A DNA stretch of 9,266 bases from Chloroflexota bacterium. GTDB lineage: Bacteria; Chloroflexota; Dehalococcoidia; Lucifugimonadales; JADFKI01. Below are positions 1-6,031 of this stretch, in pieces (within the stretch, counting starts at the first letter, position 1; every line of letters starts with the position of its first letter). The notes beneath the pieces are model-generated. The model worked only from the letters and a program-made list of their open reading frames with translations. It had not been told where the DNA came from and searched no databases. The stretch is from contig VXRI01000166.1 of the NCBI GenBank assembly GCA_009838595.1, positions 1 through 9,266 on the forward strand. The letters are read 5' to 3'. The translations under genes were made by a program, and so were the position numbers.

Positions 1-308
1 TAATATGCCCGTGGTAATCGGATAAATCCTCTAATGTAAGGTTGGCTGACCATGCTCAGGCGTGGTCTTTTGGCTTTCTCAGGTAGGCGCATTCGCGCCC
101 CTGAGTGGCCTTACGGAAGAGGAAGTGCCGATTACCATTGCGCTACCTGTACCACGAAGGGGCTCTTTCAATTGGTTACGCAATGGTCGGATGTTCAGTC
201 CACGTCGTGCCACGCCTTTTTCGTTTCCTGTATTCCCCCTTAATCTGTCCCCCTGTACCAGACATCAGCAAGGCTATGATTCGTGATACAAGGGGTGGGT
301 GATACGAC
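1..308. other. Region without a convincing gene; contains a hairpin
   Basis: Short open frames exist on both strands here, but they overlap each other in several frames. None shows a recognisable domain, a hydrophobic pattern or a good ribosome binding site. A frame entering from the left edge stops at 23-25 and could be the last few residues of an upstream plus-strand gene, but it is too short to identify. The only clear structure is the hairpin at 72-110. The stretch may hold the 3' end of an upstream transcript and the promoter of the gene at 309; I could not pick out a convincing promoter. Confidence 0.5.
72..110. other. GC-rich bulged hairpin, possible terminator or structured RNA
   Basis: CTCAGG at 78-83 pairs with CCTGAG at 100-105. 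Inside that, GGCGC at 86-90 pairs with GCGCC at 95-99 around the four-base loop ATTC, leaving a two-base bulge (TA) on the left arm. GGC at 72-74 can extend the stem with GCC at 108-110 across a small internal loop. There is no T-run on the plus side, so it is not a textbook intrinsic terminator. It could still end transcription of a gene to the left or be part of a 5' leader. Confidence 0.45.
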
Positions 309-1292
309 TTGAAGAAATACATTCCAATAGTGGCAGCACTGGCTATCGTCTTCGGATTTGCGTCTGCTATATGGGCCACCGGGGTGGTGCGGCGCTTACC
401 CAGGGACGACTCCCATGCAGTCAGCGATGTGCCGTCCAATCAATCCCAACCACAGGTCCAACCACAGGACTATGGCGGCGATGGCTCGCGACTCTACTAT
501 TTTGGTCCAGACTTCATGTGTCTGATTTACACGAACTCCACCACCGTAGCGTGTTTCGGCTCTAACGCGCACGGTGTAGTTTCAGGTGTTCCGAATGTGA
601 GTGGCTTTACCAGTATAGATGGTGGCGAGACATATGCTTGCGCCTTTAATGAGATAAGCCAATTCTCCTATTGTTGGGGTTCTATAACCCGACGCCCGAC
701 CACTGCTCGACCGACCGTAACGCCAACGCGGCTGCCAGCCACGCCCATTCCTACGCCGACTTCCACAACGGGGGCAGCGCCGACAGCCACGCCCGTCGCT
801 ACAGCAACTCCTGAGCCAAACGCATGCGAACTTGACATCCCAGACACTTTCACTTTGCCCCTGACGCTAACAGGTTCTTGGATTGCTGATGAGGATTGTG
901 TCGATGATGTGATTCGCCCTGACGCTGCTCCGGTGGGCAACAGGTACTTCCGACATGTACTATTTGGGGTGACTTCCGCGACTGGGGATTGGACTGTTAC
1001 ATTGACATCCGAAGAAGACACCTTCATGGTCTTGTCGGAGATCGATGGCGTAACAGGCGAATTGACAATCGTAGGAGTGAATGATGACATTGATCGGAAC
1101 AACACCAACTCCCGAATCACTTGGACTCCAACCCAAGGCAATTCGTACTTTGCATACCTGACCACCTATGACCCAAACACAACCGGCGACTTTACGCTGA
1201 CCATTGAGGCAAGCGGCGCCGGCGCGCAGGGTCAGAGAAGCGTACAAAGCATCAATCTTTCCGACATCCAATCTGAACTACCACAAAAGTAA
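309..1292 (+). CDS. Secreted protein: RCC1-like segment, Pro/Thr linker, PPC-like beta domain
   Basis: This 327-residue protein is predicted to be exported. Residues 1-20 form a classic signal peptide: two lysines, a hydrophobic core, and Ala-Ser-Ala at 18-20 as a likely signal peptidase I site. Residues about 60-125 resemble one to two RCC1-type propeller repeats, with paired cysteines C71/C82 and C111/C122 and a CWGS ending. A full RCC1 propeller has about seven blades, so this is a remnant or a different fold. Residues about 127-170 are a Pro/Thr/Ala-rich linker. Residues about 171-301 form a beta-rich domain with C173/C197 and a VNDDIDRNNTNSRI loop, like the pre-peptidase (PPC) type domains of secreted bacterial proteins. 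No anchor follows, so it is probably released or loosely bound. The start is TTG, preceded by a G-rich stretch at 291-300. Domain identities come from pattern memory and the function is unknown. Confidence 0.8.
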   Translation: MKKYIPIVAALAIVFGFASAIWATGVVRRLPRDDSHAVSDVPSNQSQPQVQPQDYGGDGSRLYYFGPDFMCLIYTNSTTVACFGSNAHGVVSGVPNVSGFTSIDGGETYACAFNEISQFSYCWGSITRRPTTARPTVTPTRLPATPIPTPTSTTGAAPTATPVATATPEPNACELDIPDTFTLPLTLTGSWIADEDCVDDVIRPDAAPVGNRYFRHVLFGVTSATGDWTVTLTSEEDTFMVLSEIDGVTGELTIVGVNDDIDRNNTNSRITWTPTQGNSYFAYLTTYDPNTTGDFTLTIEASGAGAQGQRSVQSINLSDIQSELPQK

Positions 1293-1333
1293 ACCGAACA
1301 CCCTTTTCGTAAGGCTAAACCTTGCCTAGTTAT

Positions 1334-1372
1334 CAGAAGTCCGCGCTTGGCTTATCCTCGCGCGGGCTTCTG
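1334..1372 (+). terminator. 13-bp hairpin downstream of the secreted-protein gene
   Basis: The arms 1334-1346 (CAGAAGTCCGCGC) and 1360-1372 (GCGCGGGCTTCTG) pair over 13 positions with a single G-T wobble, around a 13-base loop. It lies 41 bases after the stop codon of the upstream gene. No T-tract follows, so it may act as an RNA 3'-end stabiliser or a weak terminator instead of a strong intrinsic one. Confidence 0.55.
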
Positions 1373-1430
1373 CATAATTGTGAGCCAAGTGACTGCCGTG
1401 TATCCGACGCATTAAGAAATATCCACGCAA

Positions 1431-1458
1431 TTCATATCCGCAACCATTCGTGTATAAT
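1431..1458 (+). promoter_or_regulatory. Sigma70-like promoter for the synthetase gene
   Basis: A perfect -10 box TATAAT lies at 1453-1458. TTCATA at 1431-1436, 16 bases upstream, is a fair -35 match (four of six). Transcription would start near 1465, giving a leader of about 130 bases before the ATG at 1599. The start point falls inside the left arm of the hairpin at 1459-1492. Confidence 0.55.
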
Positions 1459-1498
1459 ACGGCGCAACGATAATCTGTATTCGCTGCGCCGTGTTTTT
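1459..1498 (+). terminator. Intrinsic-terminator-like hairpin with T5 tail
   Basis: ACGGCGCA at 1459-1466 is perfectly complementary to TGCGCCGT at 1485-1492, with an 18-base loop. A run of five T follows at 1494-1498. It would stop transcripts reading through from the left. A transcript starting at the adjacent promoter (near 1465) would lack most of the left arm and so escape it. The loop is longer than usual, which lowers confidence. Confidence 0.5.
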
Positions 1499-1586
1499 GC
1501 GTTTGAGTGACGCGCGCTGCGCTCGGTTGGATTTTGCGGAAATTGGGCTGGCGTTGTTGCGATGCTACGCCGGCGAGATAATCCAC

Positions 1587-1591
1587 GGAGG
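1587..1591 (+). promoter_or_regulatory. Shine-Dalgarno site fixing the synthetase start
   Basis: GGAGG sits seven bases before the ATG at 1599. This selects that start over the in-frame GTG at 1491, which would add a 36-residue extension with no family resemblance. Confidence 0.85.
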
Positions 1592-1598
1592 CATCAAG

Positions 1599-3356
1599 AT
1601 GACTACCTCTTCATTTCCCATCATAAGCAAGCCTGCCGTTGAGGACATGGAGGCGAAGCCGAACCTCGACTACGATAAGGTTCGCGGCAACTTCGACTGG
1701 CAGCAGATGTATGACGAACTTGATTGGCAGCCCGGTGGCGGTCTTAACAAGGCGCACGAAGCTATTGACCGCCACGCCAATGGACGCAACCGCGACAAGA
1801 TCGCCATGATTTGGGAAGGCAAGAACGGTGAGAAGGAGACCTATACCTTCGGGCAGATGAAGGAGCAGTCCAACAAGTTCGCCAATGTGCTGAAGAGCCT
1901 CGGCATTGAAAAGGGCGATCGCGTGTTCATCTACATGGAACGGTTGCCTGAACTGTACTTCGCCTTCTTCGGAATCCTAAAAGTCGGCGCTATCGCAGGA
2001 CCGCTCTTTTCTGCGTTTGGGCCGGACCCGGTGAAGGACAGGATGCTGGATAGCGAGGCGAAAGTGTTGGTTACCCAGCCGGACCTGCGGCGCAAAATTA
2101 CGCCCGTCATTCCCGAGCTGTTCGAACTGCAGCACATGCTCATCGTCAACAAGTACAACCGCGACCCGCAGCCGCTGATGTCCGGCGACTTGAGCTACGA
2201 AGAAGAAATGTCGAAGGCGACTGCGAACTTCGAGACCGTCGCCACCAGTCAATATGACTACTCCATAATGCACTATACATCCGGCACGACCGGCAAGCCT
2301 AAGGGCGCCGTGCACCGGCATCAGGCGGTCGTGCAGCAGTACGCGACCGGCAAGTGGGCTCTCGACTTGCAAGAAGACGACATATACTTCTGCACGGCAG
2401 ACCCGGGCTGGGTTACCGGTACATCCTATGGCATGCTCGCGCCGTGGACGAACGGCGTCACGCAGCTTATCTACGAAGGCGGATTCCGCGCGAGCAAGTG
2501 GTATCAGCTCATTCAGGACTACAAAGTAACTGTGTTCTATACCGCTCCGACGGCGATTCGCATGCTGATGAAGGCGGGCGATGACATACCGCGTCGCTAT
2601 GACATGTCTGCGCTGCGCTTTATGGCGAGCGTGGGCGAACCGCTCAATCCTGAGGCGGTGGTCTGGGGCAACGATGTCTTCGGTATGCCGTTCCATGACA
2701 ACTGGTGGCAGACCGAGACCGGCGCGATAATGTGCGCGAATTATGCCTGCCAGGATGTGGTGCCAGGCTCTATGGGCAGGCCCATCCCGGGTGTGGAGCT
2801 TGGCATCGTGGACGACGAGTACAACGAAGTGCCGGTAGGGCAGGACGGCAATCTGGTCGTGCGCCCGAACTGGCCATCGATGTTTCACGGGTACTGGAAC
2901 AACAGCGAAATGTACAACTCGCGCTTCCGCAAGGGCTGGTACATCACCGGCGACACCGCTCGCGTGGACGAGAACGGTTACTACTGGTTCGTCGGGCGCG
3001 CCGATGATGTCATCAACACGGCAGGGCATCTTGTTGGACCATTTGAGGTAGAAAGCGCGCTGATTGAGCATCCTGCGGTCGCGGAGGCTGGCGTAATCGG
3101 GAAGCCTGATCCCATCGCGATGGAGGTCGTGAAGGCGTTTGTATCACTGAAGGACGGCTATGAAGAGTCCGCCGACTTGCGCCGCGATATAATGCGATTT
3201 AGCCGGCAGAAGCTCGCCGCCGTAGTCGCCCCGCGCGAGCTGGATTTTGTGCCCACGCTGCCCAAGACTCGCAGCGGCAAGATAATGCGCCGCCTGTTAA
3301 AGGCCCGCGAGCTAGGCTTGCCCGAAGGTGATACCAGCACGCTAGAGGACGACTAG
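1599..3356 (+). CDS. acsA: Acetyl-CoA synthetase-like AMP-forming acyl-CoA ligase (AcsA type)
   Basis: This 585-residue ANL-superfamily enzyme would activate acetate or another short acid with ATP to an acyl-adenylate and then form acyl-CoA in the cytoplasm. All core motifs are visible: the phosphate loop YTSGTTGKPKG at 226-236, WWQTETG at 369-375, YITGD at 448-452, GRADD at 466-470, and the C-terminal PKTRSGK ending at catalytic Lys561. The tryptophan pair at 369-370 matches the residue that limits acetyl-CoA synthetases to small acids. The length fits the Bacillus AcsA type (about 570) better than the 650-residue Acs type. One oddity is TAGHLVGPFEVES at 474-486, which has Leu478 where classic enzymes have Arg (GHR/GYR), so this may be a subfamily with a somewhat different substrate. 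It starts a short operon with the small protein 26 bases downstream. Confidence 0.9.
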   Translation: MTTSSFPIISKPAVEDMEAKPNLDYDKVRGNFDWQQMYDELDWQPGGGLNKAHEAIDRHANGRNRDKIAMIWEGKNGEKETYTFGQMKEQSNKFANVLKSLGIEKGDRVFIYMERLPELYFAFFGILKVGAIAGPLFSAFGPDPVKDRMLDSEAKVLVTQPDLRRKITPVIPELFELQHMLIVNKYNRDPQPLMSGDLSYEEEMSKATANFETVATSQYDYSIMHYTSGTTGKPKGAVHRHQAVVQQYATGKWALDLQEDDIYFCTADPGWVTGTSYGMLAPWTNGVTQLIYEGGFRASKWYQLIQDYKVTVFYTAPTAIRMLMKAGDDIPRRYDMSALRFMASVGEPLNPEAVVWGNDVFGMPFHDNWWQTETGAIMCANYACQDVVPGSMGRPIPGVELGIVDDEYNEVPVGQDGNLVVRPNWPSMFHGYWNNSEMYNSRFRKGWYITGDTARVDENGYYWFVGRADDVINTAGHLVGPFEVESALIEHPAVAEAGVIGKPDPIAMEVVKAFVSLKDGYEESADLRRDIMRFSRQKLAAVVAPRELDFVPTLPKTRSGKIMRRLLKARELGLPEGDTSTLEDD

Positions 3357-3382
3357 AAGCCAGAGATATGAAAGGGGTTCGT

Positions 3383-3748
3383 ATGTCCCTCCCTGAGCAG
3401 CCTATTGAAAGCCACGATGTACACAGCCGTCGCCTGATTCGGCATGCGGAAGAGATGCTGGAATCGGGCGACAGGCTGCAGGCGTCCGAAAAGGCGTGGG
3501 GCGCGGTCGCGCATCGTCTTAAGGTGGTTGCGGATAATCGTGGCTGGAAGTATGAGACGCACACTGACGCTTTTACGCTTGTCAGGAACCTTGACAGGGA
3601 ACAGCGGAATCCGCGCATAAGAATCCTGTTCGACGTGGCTCACGGCTTGCACAACAACTATTACAAGGACACGAGGCCGATTGACTACATCCGGGAGCAG
3701 ATCGCAGATGTGAAGGAACTGCTCTTGATTTTGGAGCGGATAGAGTAG
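3383..3748 (+). CDS. Small PaREP1/HEPN-like helical protein
   Basis: This is a 121-residue, mostly helical protein. The stretch SGDRLQASEKAWGAVAH (28-44) and the LHNNYY segment (89-94) match my memory of the PaREP1 family, which belongs to the HEPN/KNTase-C-like helical bundles. An Arg80-x6-His87 spacing (and nearby His90) recalls the R-x4-6-H motif of HEPN ribonucleases, but nuclease activity is not shown. AAAGGGG at 3371-3377 lies five bases before ATG 3383, so I prefer that start to the in-frame ATG at 3368. It follows the synthetase stop by 26 bases and is probably co-transcribed. No nucleotidyltransferase (MNT) partner lies beside it, so a classic HEPN-MNT toxin-antitoxin pair is not supported. 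Its role is unknown. Confidence 0.75.
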   Translation: MSLPEQPIESHDVHSRRLIRHAEEMLESGDRLQASEKAWGAVAHRLKVVADNRGWKYETHTDAFTLVRNLDREQRNPRIRILFDVAHGLHNNYYKDTRPIDYIREQIADVKELLLILERIE

Positions 3749-3816
3749 GACTCGCAATGTTCACACCGTGCGAAACGACCAATCTCCACCAATTTCCGGT
3801 AAGGGTTTAATTCCGT

Positions 3817-3842
3817 CCATCCATGTCTGCCCATCCATCCAT
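3817..3842 (+). repeat. CCAT short tandem repeats before the monooxygenase gene
   Basis: Two copies of CCAT at 3817-3824 and three copies at 3831-3842 are separated by GTCTGC. They lie in the 120-base gap upstream of the monooxygenase, 26 bases before its start codon. They could be a slippage-prone tract or a remnant of a dispersed repeat. Confidence 0.5.
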
Positions 3843-3857
3843 ATATGAGTGAACAAC

Positions 3858-3862
3858 GGAGG
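3858..3862 (+). promoter_or_regulatory. Shine-Dalgarno site of the monooxygenase gene
   Basis: GGAGG is six bases upstream of ATG 3869, an optimal spacing that fixes the start. Confidence 0.85.
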
Positions 3863-3868
3863 TATTGA

Positions 3869-5101
3869 ATGAAGATCAGCTGGTTCCACTTGATGCCCTA
3901 TAGGTTCTTGCCGAAGGACTTCGAGGACAAGTATCGCAGTGTCTGGGTCGATGTGCCCAGCCATCTGTTCGAGGCGGATAAGGCGCATCAGCTCTACAAC
4001 GAATACCTTGACGAGCTGGAGTTCGCGGACGAGGTAGGCTTCGATGGCATCTGCGTCAACGAGCATCACAACAACGCTTACGGCATCATGCCCAGCCCGA
4101 ATATCACCGCCGCCACGCTGACTCGCCGTACCAGCAACGCCGCGATCATCGTTCTGGGCAACAGCCTCGCGCTGTACAATCCGCCATTGCGAGTCGCCGA
4201 AGAGTTCGCAATGCTCGACTGCATCAGCGGCGGCAGACTTGTTGCGGGCTTTCCGGTTGGTACATCTATGGACACGAACTTCGCTTACGGTGTCAACCCT
4301 GCGATTCTGCGCGAGAAGTATTACGAAGCGCATGACCTAGTGATGAAGGCGTGGACAGAGCCGGAGATGTTTTCGTTCAACGGCAAGTACAACCAGGTAC
4401 GCTATGCCAATATCTGGCCGCGACCGCTCCAAAAGCCGCACCCGCCTGTGTGGATTCCGGGCGGCGGCAGCGTGGAGACTTGGGAATGGACCAGTCGCAT
4501 GAACTATGTTTATTGCTACCTGAGCTACTCCGGCTACAAGCGCGGCATCCAGGTTATGGACGGCTTCTGGAAAGAGATGGAGCGGCTGGGCACGGACGAC
4601 AACCCGTATCGCGCCGGCTTCCTACAATTGGTGTGCGTCGCTGAGACGGACGAGAAGGCGAAGGAACTCTACGCCGAGCATGTGGAATACTTCTACAAGA
4701 AGTGCCTGCATGTATATGAAGGCTTCGCGGATGCGCCCGGCTATCGCACGATTCGCACACTGAAAGCAGGCGCGGTGGCACAGCTCGGCGCGGCGGCGAA
4801 CCAGACGAGGCAGGCGATGACTTGGGACGACTTCGTAGAGCAGGGCTATGTGATTGCCGGCAGCCCAAAGACTGTCATTGAGAACCTGCGCGGCGCGGTT
4901 GAAGGCCTGCGCGTGGGGCATCTGATGGTGCTGCTGCAGATTGGCAGCATGCCCAAAGACCTGACAATGAAGAACACCGAAATGTTCGCCACAGAAGTCT
5001 TCCCTGAGCTGCAAGGCATGTGGGATGAGTATGAAGATTACTGGTGGCCACAGCCCATAGAAGAACCCGAAGTTGCGGGCGTGGCGTCCGCTGGTCCGTA
5101 G
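3869..5101 (+). CDS. Luciferase-like (LLM) flavin-dependent monooxygenase
   Basis: This 410-residue protein belongs to the bacterial luciferase-like family. These are TIM-barrel enzymes that use reduced FMN or F420 to oxygenate (or, with F420, oxidise) organic substrates in the cytoplasm. Visible hallmarks are the N-terminal strand MKISWFH, VNEHHNN at 63-69, the signature LDCISGGRLVAGFPVG at 116-131, the RPLQKPHPPVWIPG stretch at 185-198 before the C-terminal half of the barrel, and GSPKTVIENL at 341-350. About 40 acidic and aromatic C-terminal residues follow. The length is slightly above the usual 330-380. The partner that supplies reduced flavin is not in the window. The next gene is an alpha/beta-hydrolase-fold protein, a pairing consistent with oxygenation followed by hydrolysis. 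Substrate and cofactor choice (FMN or F420) cannot be read from the sequence. Confidence 0.92.
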   Translation: MKISWFHLMPYRFLPKDFEDKYRSVWVDVPSHLFEADKAHQLYNEYLDELEFADEVGFDGICVNEHHNNAYGIMPSPNITAATLTRRTSNAAIIVLGNSLALYNPPLRVAEEFAMLDCISGGRLVAGFPVGTSMDTNFAYGVNPAILREKYYEAHDLVMKAWTEPEMFSFNGKYNQVRYANIWPRPLQKPHPPVWIPGGGSVETWEWTSRMNYVYCYLSYSGYKRGIQVMDGFWKEMERLGTDDNPYRAGFLQLVCVAETDEKAKELYAEHVEYFYKKCLHVYEGFADAPGYRTIRTLKAGAVAQLGAAANQTRQAMTWDDFVEQGYVIAGSPKTVIENLRGAVEGLRVGHLMVLLQIGSMPKDLTMKNTEMFATEVFPELQGMWDEYEDYWWPQPIEEPEVAGVASAGP

Positions 5102-5129
5102 GCTAGGGCGGAGTAAAGATAGGATGTGA

Positions 5130-5167
5130 TTGGGCAGGCATAATGCGCCTGCCCATATCTTGCCCAA
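5130..5167 (+). terminator. Hairpin with competing alternative pairing between two genes
   Basis: TGGGCAGGC at 5131-5139 pairs perfectly with GCCTGCCCA at 5147-5155 around a seven-base loop. Its left arm, read as TTGGGCA at 5130-5136, can instead pair with TGCCCAA at 5161-5167. There is no T-run. It may be a weak terminator, an attenuator or a processing site separating the monooxygenase from the hydrolase-fold gene. Confidence 0.5.
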
Positions 5168-5210
5168 CACGGAACGCAATGTCCTACATCCATAGTCGAT
5201 AGAGGTATAA

Positions 5211-6011
5211 GTGGAAATGGTCTCGCAGCATAATGAACAGATCTTGAGGATTGGCGGCGGTGATGTGCAAGTCGCCAGCAAGGGCAGCGGAGAAGCGCTG
5301 GTCTATCTACACGGCGCATTCGGCTATCGCGGATGGCATCCGTTCTTGGACGCGCTCGCAGAGGACTTCACCGTGTATGCGCCGGTGCAGCCGGGCTTCG
5401 TGGATGGCGCGCCCGGTCCCGCCGACATTGACGATATGCTCGATCTGACGCTGTACTATTTTGACCTGCTGGAAGCGCTGGGGCTGGAAGCGCCAAACGT
5501 TGTGGGGCACTTCCTGGGCGGAATGATAGCCGCTGAAATGGCGGCGCTTCGCCCGACGAGCGTGGGTAAGCTGGTGCTCGCTGCGCCGGCCGGCCTCTGG
5601 CTAGATGACGACCCCGGCGTGGACTACTTCGCAACGCCAGCCAATGAACTGCGCAATGTGCTGTTCTCGGACGCGAATTCAGAAGCGGCGAAATACCTAA
5701 TGCCTGAGGCGCAAGACGATCTAGAACGCGGCACGCAGATAATTGAGCGCGTGCGATCCTTGGCGACCGTAGGCAAGTTCCTCTGGCCAATCCCCGACAA
5801 GGGCTTGAAAAAGCGAATGTCGCGCATCAAGGCTGATACGCTAGTCGTCGTGGGCGAACAAGACAAGATAGTGCCGCCATCCTATGGCGGTGAATTCGCC
5901 AGCCGCATATCGGGCGCGACGGCGCAAACGATGACGGGCACGGGACACATGATGATGATTGAGCGGACGGAGGAGTTTGCGGGAGTGGTGAAGAGGTTCT
6001 TGCGGGGGTAA
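5211..6011 (+). CDS. Alpha/beta-hydrolase-fold protein lacking the nucleophile serine
   Basis: This 266-residue single-domain protein has a typical alpha/beta-hydrolase layout: the oxyanion HG at 34-35, the nucleophile elbow at 98-104, a cap region at about 125-200, the acid Asp218 in VVVGEQDKIVP, and His246 in GTGH. The elbow reads VGHFLGG, with Phe101 (codon TTC, 5511-5513) where serine is expected (GHSLGG); Asp and His are intact. As written it cannot be a normal serine hydrolase. It could be a cofactor-free enzyme, a binding protein or a recently inactivated copy, or the base could be a sequencing error. The start is GTG 5211 with AGAGG at 5201-5205; ATG 5217 is an alternative two codons in. 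It lies 109 bases behind the monooxygenase, probably in the same transcription unit, and would be expected to handle a related ester or lactone. Confidence 0.88.
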   Translation: MEMVSQHNEQILRIGGGDVQVASKGSGEALVYLHGAFGYRGWHPFLDALAEDFTVYAPVQPGFVDGAPGPADIDDMLDLTLYYFDLLEALGLEAPNVVGHFLGGMIAAEMAALRPTSVGKLVLAAPAGLWLDDDPGVDYFATPANELRNVLFSDANSEAAKYLMPEAQDDLERGTQIIERVRSLATVGKFLWPIPDKGLKKRMSRIKADTLVVVGEQDKIVPPSYGGEFASRISGATAQTMTGTGHMMMIERTEEFAGVVKRFLRG

Positions 6012-6031
6012 CCTAATACCAGCCAGCGACT

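Larger units (their letters stand above)
1293..1598. other. Intergenic region with two hairpins and a promoter
   Basis: This gap separates the secreted protein from the synthetase gene. It holds a 13-bp hairpin (1334-1372), a second hairpin followed by T5 (1459-1498), and a sigma70-like promoter (1431-1458) that would drive the downstream gene. The frame of the synthetase stays open back to 1491, but those extra 36 residues look non-coding and the strong ribosome binding site lies at 1587-1591. The rest of the leader, about 1466-1586, shows no riboswitch that I recognise. Confidence 0.6.

Noticed and set aside
12..137. 10-base inverted repeat (12-21 and 128-137)
   Set aside because: A perfect 10-base pair of arms about 100 bases apart is expected by chance a few times in a window this size, and nothing links it to a mobile element.
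668..1165. Antisense frame of 165 residues within the secreted-protein gene
   Set aside because: Its valine/glycine-rich stretch is the mirror of the Pro/Thr linker codons on the plus strand; there is no ribosome site and no domain.
1491..1598. 36-residue N-terminal extension of the synthetase from GTG 1491
   Set aside because: It runs through the T5 tract and leader, has no family similarity, and GGAGG at 1587-1591 clearly serves ATG 1599.
1977..3071. 364-residue open frame antisense to the synthetase gene
   Set aside because: It lies wholly within a gene with all family motifs on the other strand, its protein is rich in Arg, His and Val with no domain, and such long antisense frames are common in codon-biased genes.
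3761..4333. Antisense frame with a WMDG repeat
   Set aside because: The repeated residues come from the CCAT tandem repeat, and the rest is antisense to the monooxygenase gene.
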